NCBI RefSeq assembly: GCF_047302405.1
Contig: NZ_CP154853.1
Location: forward strand, 930,001-994,000
Source: Alkalihalobacillus sp047302405
Lineage (GTDB): Bacteria > Bacillota > Bacilli > Bacillales > Bacillaceae_D
DNA length: 64,000 nucleotides
Reading direction: 5' to 3'
The number at the start of each line of letters is the position of its first letter. Within the stretch, counting starts at the first letter, position 1. Under the pieces are notes generated by a model. That model saw only the letters and a program-made list of their open reading frames with translations. It made no database searches and had not been told where the DNA came from. Shown here piece by piece: positions 1-8,244 of this stretch. A program made the translations under genes and the position numbers.

Positions 1-939
1 GAAGAGATGGAAAGAAATGAGGATGTTTTTGTCTTAGGAGAAGATGTGGGAGCTAGAGGTGGCGTTTTCCGTGCCACGATGGGGCTTTATGATCAATTTG
101 GAGAAGAACGTGTTATTGATACACCGCTAGCTGAATCAGCAATAGCAGGAGTGGGAATTGGGGCTGCGATGTACGGAATGAGACCTGTTGCTGAAATGCA
201 ATTTGCTGATTTTATTATGCCTGCTATTAATCAGATTGTTTCAGAGGCAGCAAAAATTCGTTACCGTTCGAACAATGATTGGTCGTGTCCAATCACGATC
301 CGAGCACCTTATGGCGGTGGTATTCACGGAGCTCTCTATCATTCACAATCCGTTGAAGCGATTTTTGCCAATGTGCCTGGTTTAAAAATTGTGATGCCTT
401 CTACTCCATATGATGTGAAGGGACTTTTAAAAGCGGCGATTCGTGATGATGATCCTGTTATTTTCTTAGAACATAAGCGAGCTTACCGCTTAATTAAAGG
501 CGAAGTCCCAGACGATGATTATACGCTACCGATTGGGAAGGCGGATGTGAAGCGTGAAGGGGAAGACCTTACCGTAATTACATATGGATTGGCTGTCCAC
601 TTTGCCCTGCAAGCTGCGGAAAAGTTAGCGAATGATGGAATTAGTGTGGAAGTTGTTGATTTAAGAACGGTCTACCCTCTTGATAAAGAAGCAATTATTA
701 CAGCAGCGAGTAAAACAGGTAAGGTGCTTCTAGTTACAGAAGATAATAAAGAAGGTAGTGTGATGAGCGAAGTGGCTGCTATTATAGCTGAACATTGTTT
801 ATTTGACTTGGATGCACCGATTCAAAGGCTTGCGGGCCCAGATGTTCCGGCGATGCCATATGCCCCAACAATGGAAAAACATTTTATGATTAATCCCGAT
901 AAAGTTGAAAAAGCAATGCGAGAACTAGCGGAATTCTAA
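1..939 (+). CDS. bkdAB: Branched-chain 2-oxoacid dehydrogenase E1 beta subunit (5' end outside window)
   Basis: This is the beta subunit of the thiamine-dependent E1 component that decarboxylates the 2-oxo acids of Val, Leu and Ile, feeding branched-chain fatty acid synthesis and energy metabolism in the cytoplasm. The frame is open at base 1 (Glu-Glu before the first Met at 7), and about 15-20 N-terminal residues lie outside. Visible family signatures include VLGEDVG, DTPLAESAIAGVGIGAAMYG and the C-terminal GPDVPAMPYAPTMEK. Length and sequence match Bacillus BkdAB/BfmBAB closely. It lies 17 bases before the E2 gene, so the two are co-transcribed. The upstream promoter (SigL and BkdR in B. 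subtilis) is not in view. Confidence 0.96.
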   Translation, partial: EEMERNEDVFVLGEDVGARGGVFRATMGLYDQFGEERVIDTPLAESAIAGVGIGAAMYGMRPVAEMQFADFIMPAINQIVSEAAKIRYRSNNDWSCPITIRAPYGGGIHGALYHSQSVEAIFANVPGLKIVMPSTPYDVKGLLKAAIRDDDPVIFLEHKRAYRLIKGEVPDDDYTLPIGKADVKREGEDLTVITYGLAVHFALQAAEKLANDGISVEVVDLRTVYPLDKEAIITAASKTGKVLLVTEDNKEGSVMSEVAAIIAEHCLFDLDAPIQRLAGPDVPAMPYAPTMEKHFMINPDKVEKAMRELAEF

Positions 940-956
940 CGAGAAAGGAGATTAAT

Positions 957-2240
957 ATGGCAACAGAAATTAAAATGCCCCAATTGGGTGAGAGTGTAAC
1001 AGAAGGAACGATTAGCAATTGGCTTGTCGCACCTGGTGATAAAGTAAATAAATATGAACCAGTTGCTGAGGTTATTACCGATAAAGTAAATGCAGAAATC
1101 CCATCAACATTTACTGGAACGATTCAAGAGATCCTTGTAAATGTTGATGATACCGTTTCGGTTGGAACCGTCATTTGTACGATTGAACCAGAAGGAGCGG
1201 AGCAAACAGAAACCGTTGAAGTGGCAAGTGAAGCGAAGGAAGAAAAGCCGGATTCAAGTGCTGTAATAGAAGAGAAAGATGCGAGTCAAAAGAAACGTTA
1301 CTCTCCAGCCGTTTTACGATTGGCAGGAGAACATAACATTGATTTAGAGCGGGTAAATGGTTCTGGAAAAGGCGGACGAATTACGCGAAAAGATTTACAA
1401 GCGATTATTGAATCAGGTGGTCAAAAACTTGAACCAGCTGTGATAAGCTCGAGTAAAAAGAGTGATTCAGCCAAAGAGCCAGTTCAATCGAACGAAAAAC
1501 CAACTTATTCAGAAGTGAAGTCAGCTACTGGAGATATTGAAATTCCTGTCACAGGAGTCCGAAAAGCGATCGCAGCTAATATGTTGAAAAGTAAACATGA
1601 AGCCCCGCATGCTTGGTTAACGATTGAAGTAGATGTCACAAACCTTGTGCAATATCGGAATAGCGTTAAGCAGTCTTTTAAAGAGAAAGAAGGCTATAAC
1701 CTAACTTTCTTACCTTTCTTTATTAAAGCCGCTGTTGAGGCTTTAAAAGAATATCCACAACTCAATTCAATGTGGGCTGGAGATAAGATTATCCAGAAAA
1801 AAGATATCAATATTTCTTTAGCTGTCGCAACTGAGGATGCTTTGTTTGTTCCAGTTATAAAAAATGCCGATGAAAAGACGGTCAAAGGTTTAGCACGCGA
1901 AATTACTGAGCTTTCCGGCAAAGTTCGTTCAGGTAAACTACAAGCAAATGAAATGAAGGATGGTACATTTACGATAAATAATACGGGAGCATTCGGTTCA
2001 ATTATGTCAACGCCGATTATTAATCATCCACAAGCTGCGATTTTATCGATTGAGTCCATAGTTAAAAGACCAGTTGTATTAGAAACGGAGCAAGGAGACG
2101 TGATTGCTGTTCGCAGTATCGTTAATCTATGTTTATCGTTAGATCACCGTGTCTTGGACGGCTTAGTTTGTGGCAGGTTCTTAGCTAAGGTGAAAGAAAA
2201 CCTTGAAAGTATGAACGAAAAAAATACATCGATTTATTAA
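957..2240 (+). CDS. bkdB: Branched-chain 2-oxoacid dehydrogenase E2, lipoamide acyltransferase
   Basis: E2 core of the complex, moving the acyl group from E1 to CoA through a swinging lipoyl arm. Three domains are visible: an N-terminal lipoyl domain (about 1-77) with the lipoylation Lys43 in the TDKVNAE context, a linker and E1/E3-binding domain (about 113-152, containing YSPAVLRLA and GKGGRITRKD), and a C-terminal acyltransferase domain (about 195-420). The HRVLDG motif places catalytic His397 and Asp401. The length of 427 residues is normal. AGAAAGGAG is well spaced before the ATG. It is the last gene of the operon because a terminator follows directly. Confidence 0.96.
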   Translation: MATEIKMPQLGESVTEGTISNWLVAPGDKVNKYEPVAEVITDKVNAEIPSTFTGTIQEILVNVDDTVSVGTVICTIEPEGAEQTETVEVASEAKEEKPDSSAVIEEKDASQKKRYSPAVLRLAGEHNIDLERVNGSGKGGRITRKDLQAIIESGGQKLEPAVISSSKKSDSAKEPVQSNEKPTYSEVKSATGDIEIPVTGVRKAIAANMLKSKHEAPHAWLTIEVDVTNLVQYRNSVKQSFKEKEGYNLTFLPFFIKAAVEALKEYPQLNSMWAGDKIIQKKDINISLAVATEDALFVPVIKNADEKTVKGLAREITELSGKVRSGKLQANEMKDGTFTINNTGAFGSIMSTPIINHPQAAILSIESIVKRPVVLETEQGDVIAVRSIVNLCLSLDHRVLDGLVCGRFLAKVKENLESMNEKNTSIY

Positions 2241-2243
2241 ACA

Positions 2244-2289
2244 AAAAACTCTTAATCAGGGGAAGTTCTCTTGGTTGAGAGTTTTTTTC
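2244..2289 (+). terminator. Terminator after bkdB
   Basis: AACTCTTAATCA pairs with TGGTTGAGAGTT (two G-T pairs) and is followed by seven T. It ends the branched-chain dehydrogenase operon. Confidence 0.85.
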
Positions 2290-2461
2290 TGTTTTGAGAG
2301 TACCAAGAGGGCTAATGGAATATATGTGTGGTTTGATAATCAGTGATAAGTAATGGAATTGTCGTCAAGTAAGGGTTGAATGTTTGAATAACGGAAAAGG
2401 TGAATGAAATTTGTCTTTTTGGTCATTCTAACCATATCAGGAAATAAAGGAGTGTTTGATT

Positions 2462-2926
2462 ATGGAGTTTTTAACAAAGAGACCTTTTGTTTATATGATA
2501 ACAATAGCAGCCATTTTTCTAATGGTTCAGTCGGTCGCTTTTGCAGAGGGAGAACCACCTACTGAGCAAAGGGAGAAATCTGGACATCATCAACACCATA
2601 AAGATTTTGTTGTTCATCTTGATTACTATTATGAATTGCTCGCTCAAAAATTCGCTCCCGAGCAGGTTGAAAAATGGAATGAGATTAGGCAACAACGAAA
2701 AGTGTTAATGAAGCAATGGCGTGAGCATAAAAAACATAAAGACGATGATTTAAATGAACATACCGAAAAAGATGAGTGGAAAGAAGCTCATATGAAATTG
2801 CAGCAAAAGTTTAATGAAGCTGTTGAACTACGTGATGAAACCAAAATCAAAAAAATTCTCCCGCAACTATTTGAGCATTACGATAAAATGAATCAAATAC
2901 TAGAAGAAAAGCTAAAACAAGAATAA
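2462..2926 (+). CDS. Secreted His-rich small protein, unknown function
   Basis: I do not recognise this 154-residue protein. It has a typical Sec signal peptide (Lys-Arg, hydrophobic stretch, VAFA-like cleavage region near residue 28). A short His cluster follows (SGHHQHHKD), then a strongly charged, probably helical body with many Lys, Glu and His. ATG 2462 is preferred over TTG 2456 because AAAGGAG is 9 bases from the ATG but only 3 from the TTG. It stands alone between terminators. The zinc-binding lipoprotein gene downstream makes a role at the cell surface in metal binding conceivable, but this is only inference. Confidence 0.7.
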   Translation: MEFLTKRPFVYMITIAAIFLMVQSVAFAEGEPPTEQREKSGHHQHHKDFVVHLDYYYELLAQKFAPEQVEKWNEIRQQRKVLMKQWREHKKHKDDDLNEHTEKDEWKEAHMKLQQKFNEAVELRDETKIKKILPQLFEHYDKMNQILEEKLKQE

Positions 2927-2945
2927 ACAAATATAGTAAATTAGC

Positions 2946-2984
2946 TGTCCCATTTAGGAGTTATTGCCTTGTGGGACGTTTTTT
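2946..2984 (+). terminator. Terminator after the secreted His-rich protein gene
   Basis: GTCCCA and TGGGAC form the stem, followed by seven T. Confidence 0.8.
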
Positions 2985-2995
2985 TAATTTAGATA

Positions 2996-3054
2996 TTTAC
3001 AAATCGTAAAGATTCCGATATAATTCAAAAAGTGATAAAACGTAATCGTTACGA
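2996..3054 (+). promoter_or_regulatory. Promoter with two Zur-like operators
   Basis: A sigma-A promoter is visible: TTTACA (2996-3001), 17-base spacer, TATAAT (3019-3024). Two boxes resemble the Bacillus Zur consensus TCGTAATNATTACGA: TCGTAAAGATTCCGA at 3004-3018, filling the spacer, and ACGTAATCGTTACGA at 3040-3054, just past the expected start site. Each has two mismatches. Their placement fits repression by zinc-loaded Zur. The consensus is from memory; binding is inference. Confidence 0.75.
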
Positions 3055-3073
3055 ATAAGGGGAGGTTTTATTG

Positions 3074-4141
3074 ATGAAGAAAGGTATAAAAGTTTTGTTC
3101 TTATTATTTATTTTATTGATTATAAGTTCCTGCAATGAAGGGACAAGTGAAGAGAATAACAATGCTGATAACAGTGTAGATGGGGAGACTTTAACGATTT
3201 TTACAACGATCTATCCACTTCAAGATTTTGCAGAAAAGATTGGTGGCGAGTATGTGAACGTTGAAAATATGATTCCGCCTGGTGCTGATGCCCATACATA
3301 TGAGCCTACTGCAAGAGATATGATTGAGATAGCCGACGGAGACGTTTTTCTTTATAACGGTTCTGGTTTAGAAGGCTTTGTTGAGGCATTAATTGAAACC
3401 GTAAAAAATGAAAATGTAAGTGTTGTTGAAGCTTCTAAAGGCATTTCTCTAATAGAAAGTTCTCATGATCACGACCATGGACATGAAGAAGAACATGAAG
3501 GCCATGACCATAGTGAAGGCCATGAAGAAGAGCATGAAGGCCATGACCATAGTGAAGGACATGAAGAAGAGCATGACGACCATGACCATAGTGAGGATGG
3601 CTACGACCATCATCATGGAGACCAAGATCCGCATCTTTGGTTAGACCCACTGCTTTCGATTTCAATGGCAGAGAATGTGAAAAAGGCATTAGTGGAACTG
3701 AAACCGGAACATGAAGACTATTTTGAAGAAAAATTTCAGCAACTTATAGGACAATTAGAGCAGTTAGATGCTGACTTTCAACAAATGGCTAACGCAGCAC
3801 AAAAAGATACTTTTATCGTTTCACATGCCGGGTACGGTTATTGGGAACATCGTTATGGACTGCATCAGATTGGAATTACTGGATTGTCTGGTACAAATGA
3901 ACCATCACATAAACAAATTCAGGATATTATTAATTTAGCAGAAGAGAATGACTTAAATTATATTATGATGGAACAAAATATTCCTTCTAAAATGGCTGAA
4001 GTTGTTCAAGGTGAAACGAACACAGAGGCGTTGTATTTACACAATCTAGAAGTTCTCATGCCAGCTGATATTGAAAATAATGAAGATTATTTCTCGCTTA
4101 TGAGAAAAAATATTAAAGCACTTGAAAAAGCACTTAATTAA
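3074..4141 (+). CDS. Zinc ABC transporter solute-binding lipoprotein (ZnuA/AdcA type)
   Basis: Extracytoplasmic metal-binding lipoprotein that hands zinc to an ABC importer. The signal peptide ends in a lipobox (IISSC, Cys19). The body is a cluster A-I metal-binding protein of 355 residues, with YPLQDFAEKIGG, PPGADAHTYEP (metal His), DPHLWLDP (metal His) and VSHAGYGYW. Between the first and second metal sites lies the acidic His-rich loop typical of zinc rather than manganese proteins, here expanded into tandem repeats. ATG 3074 is chosen over TTG 3071 because GGAGGT is 7 bases from the ATG. No permease or ATPase gene is adjacent, so the transporter must be encoded elsewhere. Zur control is likely. 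Confidence 0.93.
   Translation: MKKGIKVLFLLFILLIISSCNEGTSEENNNADNSVDGETLTIFTTIYPLQDFAEKIGGEYVNVENMIPPGADAHTYEPTARDMIEIADGDVFLYNGSGLEGFVEALIETVKNENVSVVEASKGISLIESSHDHDHGHEEEHEGHDHSEGHEEEHEGHDHSEGHEEEHDDHDHSEDGYDHHHGDQDPHLWLDPLLSISMAENVKKALVELKPEHEDYFEEKFQQLIGQLEQLDADFQQMANAAQKDTFIVSHAGYGYWEHRYGLHQIGITGLSGTNEPSHKQIQDIINLAEENDLNYIMMEQNIPSKMAEVVQGETNTEALYLHNLEVLMPADIENNEDYFSLMRKNIKALEKALN
3479..3595 (+). repeat. Three tandem 39-base units coding the His-rich loop
   Basis: Three near-identical in-frame 39-base units encode the 13-residue unit GHEEEHEGHDHSE; the third reads GHEEEHDDHDHSE. Copy number may vary by slippage without breaking the frame. Confidence 0.9.
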
Positions 4142-4193
4142 TCTTTTATTTTTGAGTGTCTTAGACAATTGTCAAAAATCATGAGTTAATTAG

Positions 4194-4238
4194 TTGGTTT
4201 TATCGCGAATTCAATGTACAATGGCAGTAATGTACATT
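4194..4238 (+). promoter_or_regulatory. Promoter overlapping an inverted repeat before brxB
   Basis: TTGGTT (4194-4199), 17-base spacer and TACAAT (4217-4222) form a plausible sigma-A promoter. AATGTACA (4213-4220) and TGTACATT (4231-4238) form a perfect inverted repeat with a 10-base centre that overlaps the -10 element, as an operator would. No regulator is known to me for it. Confidence 0.5.
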
Positions 4239-4265
4239 AAGTTAAGCGATTAGGAGGTTTATTAG

Positions 4266-4691
4266 ATGGAATTTAATTTCTTTATGAATGATGTTGTTCA
4301 AGTAGCACGACAAGAAATGGTTACAGCTGGTTATCAAGAACTAAAAACGACTGAGGATGTAGATACAGCTTTACAAGATAAAGGTACGACACTCGTAATG
4401 GTCAATTCAGTTTGTGGTTGTGCAGGGGGTATTGCACGTCCAGCAGCCGCTTATATGAGAAACTACGAAGTGAAACCTGATCGTTTTGTAACCGTATTTG
4501 CGGGACAGGATAAAGAGGCGACAGCAAAAGCACGCGATTATTTTAAAGGATATGCTCCTTCCTCTCCTTCATTTGCTTTGTTAAAGGATGGAGAGATTCA
4601 AATGATGGTTGAAAGACATGAAATCGAGGGCCATGAACCGATTCAAGTCGTGCAAAAACTTGAAAAAGCGTTAGATGAACTTATTAAGTGA
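4266..4691 (+). CDS. brxB: Bacilliredoxin (BrxA/BrxB family)
   Basis: Thioredoxin-fold protein that removes bacillithiol from S-bacillithiolated cytoplasmic proteins after oxidative stress. The 141-residue length is normal. The family active site is clear in VNSVCGCAGGIARPA, a CGC motif rather than CxxC, followed by VFAGQDKEAT and a C-terminal ERHEIEGHEP. It resembles B. subtilis YqiW (BrxB) more than YphP, and yqiW also lies near the bkd operon in B. subtilis, which supports the assignment. AGGAGG precedes the ATG. It is a single gene with its own promoter and terminator. Confidence 0.92.
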   Translation: MEFNFFMNDVVQVARQEMVTAGYQELKTTEDVDTALQDKGTTLVMVNSVCGCAGGIARPAAAYMRNYEVKPDRFVTVFAGQDKEATAKARDYFKGYAPSSPSFALLKDGEIQMMVERHEIEGHEPIQVVQKLEKALDELIK

Positions 4692-4703
4692 TGGAATAGA
4701 ATG

Positions 4704-4746
4704 AACACGCTTAGTAGCTGACAAATGGCTGCAAGCGTGTTTTTTG
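4704..4746 (+). terminator. Terminator after brxB
   Basis: AACACGCTT pairs perfectly with AAGCGTGTT and is followed by a T run. Confidence 0.88.
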
Positions 4747-4820
4747 TTTAGAGAGCAATTTTACTTAATCTAAAAAAGTGTTATAATAAGCTGAGATTAT
4801 TAAAGGAGTGTCAAGATTAG

Positions 4821-5174
4821 ATGCAAACACTATACGAGCAAATTCAAGTTTATTTAAATATGGAAGAGGAAATTTCATTTAAAGAATTCAATGATTTTTA
4901 TAAAAAAGTCGTCGATGAGTTAGGAACTACTCATGAATCTTTAGAGCAGGAATCTGTTTGGAAAGCTTTATTTATTGTCGAGAACGTAATGTCCAATGCA
5001 AATGGGCGTGCAAATGAGAAAAAAGGAAGCGAATCGAAAAAATACTCTAAAATGGCTCAACGTTTAGAGTTATGGGCGAAAAATTTATCGGCTCGTTTAG
5101 CAGAAGCTGGTTATACAGAAGATGATATTAATGAACGCTTTAATGAAATGTTAGAAGAAGGTCCAGCTAAATAA
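4821..5174 (+). CDS. Small acidic cytoplasmic protein, unknown
   Basis: 117 residues without a signal peptide or membrane segment. The sequence looks all-helical and contains no Cys. It starts like a Bacillus conserved hypothetical protein (MQTLYEQIQVYL), but I do not recognise the family. The translation signal AAGGAGTG lies at a good distance from the ATG. It is a single-gene unit: brxB is closed by a terminator before it, and a hairpin follows it. Confidence 0.75.
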   Translation: MQTLYEQIQVYLNMEEEISFKEFNDFYKKVVDELGTTHESLEQESVWKALFIVENVMSNANGRANEKKGSESKKYSKMAQRLELWAKNLSARLAEAGYTEDDINERFNEMLEEGPAK

Positions 5175-5183
5175 TGGCCTTGA

Positions 5184-5213
5184 CTCCTCCTATTTTTTTG
5201 TAGATGGGAGGAG
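5184..5213 (+). terminator. Possible weak terminator
   Basis: CTCCTCC and GGAGGAG can pair around a T-rich loop. The downstream T run is broken, so termination is uncertain. Confidence 0.4.
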
Positions 5214-5240
5214 ATTTAGTTTAGGGTTCTACGAAAGTTC

Positions 5241-5269
5241 TTGACTTTATACAGGATTTATATTAAATT
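5241..5269 (+). promoter_or_regulatory. Possible promoter of tRNA-Arg
   Basis: TTGACT, 17-base spacer, TAAATT, ending 22 bases before the mature tRNA. The -35 is good and the -10 weak. Confidence 0.5.
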
Positions 5270-5291
5270 TAATGATGTCGTTTCAAAACAT

Positions 5292-5366
5292 GCGCCTATG
5301 GTGAAAGGGATATCATTCAAGATTCCGGTTCTTGCGTTGTAGGTTCGAGTCCTACTAGGCGCGCCA
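5292..5366 (+). tRNA. tRNA-Arg (anticodon CCG)
   Basis: All stems close: acceptor GCGCCTA/TAGGCGC, D stem GTGA/TCAT, anticodon stem CAAGA/TCTTG around the loop TTCCGGT (anticodon CCG), T stem GTAGG/CCTAC around TTCGAGT, discriminator G and encoded CCA. It reads CGG codons. It is transcribed alone, with a terminator 13 bases downstream. Confidence 0.93.
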
Positions 5367-5379
5367 AACATATACATAC

Positions 5380-5406
5380 AAACCTAGTCCTAGACTAGGT
5401 TTTTTT
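5380..5406 (+). terminator. Terminator of tRNA-Arg
   Basis: AAACCTAGT pairs with ACTAGGTTT and continues into a T run. Confidence 0.88.
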
Positions 5407-5541
5407 ATGAGGTTGGGACAAAACCCTCCTCTGTGCGCCGCCTATCTCGAGAGCGGTGTCTTACCTCTCACTTTATACCATTCAGAAAACAAATAGGAAA
5501 TGAGTCATACTAATGAATCTAAAAACATTTCTTTTTTAGGG

Positions 5542-5571
5542 TTGTCAGTTTTTTAATATAACTTTTATAAT
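5542..5571 (+). promoter_or_regulatory. Sigma-A promoter of lipoprotein gene
   Basis: TTGTCA (5542-5547), 18-base spacer, perfect TATAAT (5566-5571), ending 22 bases before the GTG start. Confidence 0.7.
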
Positions 5572-5593
5572 AGGAATAAGGGGGTCTTAACTA

Positions 5594-6544
5594 GTGAAAA
5601 AAGTGTACATATTAAGTTTTCTTGTGGCTCTTTTATTTGTTACGGCTTGTACATCACAGGTGTATAAGGAACATAAAGAGGAAGCACTTGAAGCGATTAA
5701 GGAAGAGCGATATGAAGATGCCAAAATCGCGTTAGAGTCAGCGATTGAAGAAAAAGAAGAAACAGATGATCTAATAATTTTAGAAGATGTGGAAAGTATG
5801 ATTGAGCTTCAACTTTCATTTAATGAAGGTGACTTTGAAAAAGCACATAGCCACATCTTAGATATTGAAGGAAGTGAATCTGATTCTGAAGAAACCGGAT
5901 TGCTACAAGAGCAAGCTGACGTTCAAAAGGATCTGCTCTTATTAGTGGAAACACAAATGAATGAACTATCGGACTTATTAGCTGATATTTCGACTCTGTA
6001 TGAGGAAGAAGCTTATCAAGAAGCATTTGACCGTGTGGAAGGTTATGAAGTACCTGAGGAGCCACACGCGGTCTTAGAACAACTTTTAGCAGAGTTGGGT
6101 GATTGGAAAGCTCGTCTTGAGGAAGCACTAGAAACAGAAATTGATGAAGAAGTGGAAGAGCAAGAAGCTGAAGAAAACATAGAAGAAGCAACCGAAGAAA
6201 AAAATGAAGAAGAGAATACGAATGAATCAAATGGAGCAAGTGATAGTGACTCTAATTCATCCAACTCTGGACAAGATACAGTGAGTGGAAATGATGATTA
6301 TGAATCTCCAGAAGGGATGATGTCAAGAGATGATGCGGCTGAACTAGTAGCAACTTTTGCTGGAATAGAAAACAGTCCTAACTATCAAGTTCAATTTGAT
6401 CATGAAAATGATGCTCGTGAATGGGTATTCCAAGTATATGAGGTCGTTATTGATAACCCTGATACGAGTGAAGGTCACACTTCAACTTGGGGTTGGTATA
6501 GCGTCGATCCTGAAACAGGTAATGTAACGGATTTAATGAATTAA
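5594..6544 (+). CDS. Lipoprotein with repeat-like N-terminal part and small C-terminal domain
   Basis: I do not recognise a named family. The 316-residue precursor has a lipoprotein signal peptide (FVTAC, Cys19). Residues about 25-185 are helical, with two or three TPR-like helix pairs rich in Glu. A very acidic low-complexity spacer follows (about 190-245, Glu then Ser/Asn/Asp). The last 70 residues contain DDAAELV and WGWYSVDPETGNV, which look like a small secreted beta domain. The overall plan is anchor, helical stalk, flexible linker, globular head. The GTG start has AAGGGGG upstream. It is a single gene with a clear promoter and terminator. Confidence 0.78.
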   Translation: MKKVYILSFLVALLFVTACTSQVYKEHKEEALEAIKEERYEDAKIALESAIEEKEETDDLIILEDVESMIELQLSFNEGDFEKAHSHILDIEGSESDSEETGLLQEQADVQKDLLLLVETQMNELSDLLADISTLYEEEAYQEAFDRVEGYEVPEEPHAVLEQLLAELGDWKARLEEALETEIDEEVEEQEAEENIEEATEEKNEEENTNESNGASDSDSNSSNSGQDTVSGNDDYESPEGMMSRDDAAELVATFAGIENSPNYQVQFDHENDAREWVFQVYEVVIDNPDTSEGHTSTWGWYSVDPETGNVTDLMN

Positions 6545-6556
6545 ATAGTTGAATAG

Positions 6557-6592
6557 AAAAAGTGGATGAGAAGGTTAACTCATCCACTTTTT
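6557..6592. terminator. Bidirectional terminator between convergent genes
   Basis: AAAAAGTGGATGAG pairs perfectly with CTCATCCACTTTTT, giving a T run on both strands. It serves the lipoprotein gene and the convergent lactonase gene. Confidence 0.92.
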
Positions 6593-6611
6593 ATTAGTTC
6601 GTCTGTCCATT

Positions 6612-7655
6612 TTATTTATAATGCAAAAATTTAATACATACTGGATTAGGAATCGCGAATTCCTTTTCGGTTTTTGTTAAAGCACCGGTGTTGTCATCGC
6701 GTACGTACATGACAATATTACTTGTATCTTTGTTCGTGGCAAATAAATATTTTTCACTTGGGTCTATAATAAAGTCTCGTGGGTGTTCTCCGCCGCTTGT
6801 AACGGAAGAGCGGTATTCAACTTCACCAGAATCTTGATCGATTTCAAACACATAGATGCTGTCGTGTCCACGGTTAGAAACATATACGAAACGACCATCT
6901 TTGGATAAATGCAGGGCACCACTCGTATTTTCGCCTAGGAAGTCATCTGGTAATGTTCCGACGGTTTGAATTTCTTTAAATTGTCCCTCTTCGTAAGCAA
7001 AGACAATTAATTCGGAACTTAATTCAGCATTGACATAAGCGAATTTTCCATTTGGGTGGAAGGCGATATGTCTAGGACCACTGCCTGGTTTTACATCAAC
7101 CTCTTGGTATGGTAAAAGCTCATTATGTTCTAGTTGGTAGACAGCGATTTTATCGGTTCCGAGGTCAGCAACAGCAACATATTTTCCATCAGGAGTTAAG
7201 CCAGCATAATGAGCATGAGCTTTTTCTTGCCTTTCTTCGTTTGGACCAGAACCGGTATGGGTAACTGTGGCTGTATTTTCTGAAATTTCACCATTAGCGT
7301 CTAAAGTATATACATCGGCTTGTCCACGGTGATAATTAGCGCTAAAAAGTAAATCGCCTTTTTCATTAAGGCTCACATGGCATGGACTAGCCCCATCAGA
7401 AACGGATTGATTTAAAAGCTGAAGTTGTTCTTCTTCAACAATCTTATAAGCAGCAATTCCACCACCTTCTGCATTTTTTGCGACCGCGTATAGAAATTGA
7501 TTGTCTTTACTTACGGTCAGGTATGTCGGGCCTTCTATTTCTGCAACTAACTCAGGTTCATCAATGACACCACTTGTTGGGTCAAAGGAAAATCGGTAAA
7601 TGCCTTTACTGTCTCCATTTGTATACGTGCCTACAAACGCTGTTAATTTACTCAT
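6612..7655 (-). CDS. pgl: 6-phosphogluconolactonase (seven-bladed propeller, YkgB type)
   Basis: Cytoplasmic beta-propeller lactonase expected to hydrolyse 6-phosphogluconolactone in the pentose phosphate pathway. The 347 residues match the lactonase_7-bladed family: AFVGTYTNGDSKGIYRF at the start, GPTYLTV, HAHYAGLTPDGKYV, GSGPRHIAFHPNGKFAYV, HLSKDGRFVYVSNRG and GEHPRDFIIDPSEKYLF. ATG 7655 is chosen over GTG 7670 because AAGGA is correctly spaced for it. A second family member lies at 48989-50026. It is a single gene on this strand. Confidence 0.88.
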   Translation of the reverse strand: MSKLTAFVGTYTNGDSKGIYRFSFDPTSGVIDEPELVAEIEGPTYLTVSKDNQFLYAVAKNAEGGGIAAYKIVEEEQLQLLNQSVSDGASPCHVSLNEKGDLLFSANYHRGQADVYTLDANGEISENTATVTHTGSGPNEERQEKAHAHYAGLTPDGKYVAVADLGTDKIAVYQLEHNELLPYQEVDVKPGSGPRHIAFHPNGKFAYVNAELSSELIVFAYEEGQFKEIQTVGTLPDDFLGENTSGALHLSKDGRFVYVSNRGHDSIYVFEIDQDSGEVEYRSSVTSGGEHPRDFIIDPSEKYLFATNKDTSNIVMYVRDDNTGALTKTEKEFAIPNPVCIKFLHYK

Positions 7656-7791
7656 CAAATCATCCTTCACTTTTTATTCAGTTTCACTATATCACATTCA
7701 AAAAATGAATAAAACGAATTGCTTTTTTTCAGTTGGAAGATACTAGACTATCATATGAATGGGATAAAAAAGGAGTCATTAATAAATTCCC

Positions 7792-8244
7792 TTAAAAATC
7801 AACGGATAAACGAATCATATCAACAGCTTGAATGCCATTTTCGAAAATTTCTTCATCATAATGGCGAATAAAAAAGTCTTTATCAATTCCTGTAAGTCGG
7901 AAGCCACACTTTTGATAAAGGGCTAGTTGAGAAACACTAGAATTAGCCGTACCGATTTCTACAGTTTTAAAGCTTAGAGCGCGTGCCATTTCTAGTGAAT
8001 GCTTAATAAGTTGTTTGCCAAAACCCTTCCCTTGCTCTTCTTCTTTAATAGCGATATTTACAAGTTCAACGGTCTCTGGTCTTGTCGGTAAAAGCACATA
8101 AGTTCCAATTAATTTATTCTCCAAAAAGGCGAGATAACAAAAACCTCTATCCACATAATTTTGGACGAGCTTCAATGATGGATCGGCCAATAAAAGCAAA
8201 TCATAAGGTGGTTCTTCTTCAATATGTATTAAACGAATATCCAT
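7792..8244 (-). CDS. GNAT family N-acetyltransferase
   Basis: Acetyl-CoA dependent transferase of unknown substrate, 150 residues. The acetyl-CoA pyrophosphate loop is visible as EEQGKGFGKQLI (about 68-80), followed by the GNAT C-terminal pattern LYQKCGFRLTGIDKDFF. It resembles B. subtilis YvbK. AAAGGAGAATC lies before the ATG on this strand. A gap of about 130 bases separates it from the lactonase gene downstream, and I see no good terminator between them. Confidence 0.85.
   Translation of the reverse strand: MDIRLIHIEEEPPYDLLLLADPSLKLVQNYVDRGFCYLAFLENKLIGTYVLLPTRPETVELVNIAIKEEEQGKGFGKQLIKHSLEMARALSFKTVEIGTANSSVSQLALYQKCGFRLTGIDKDFFIRHYDEEIFENGIQAVDMIRLSVDF

Noticed and set aside
3479..3595. 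Regular repeats as a CRISPR array
   Set aside because: The units are directly adjacent without spacers and encode an in-frame peptide repeat.
3435..3689. Long minus-strand frames opposite the His-rich loop
   Set aside because: They are mirror images of the tandem repeat of the lipoprotein gene, with no ribosome binding sites.
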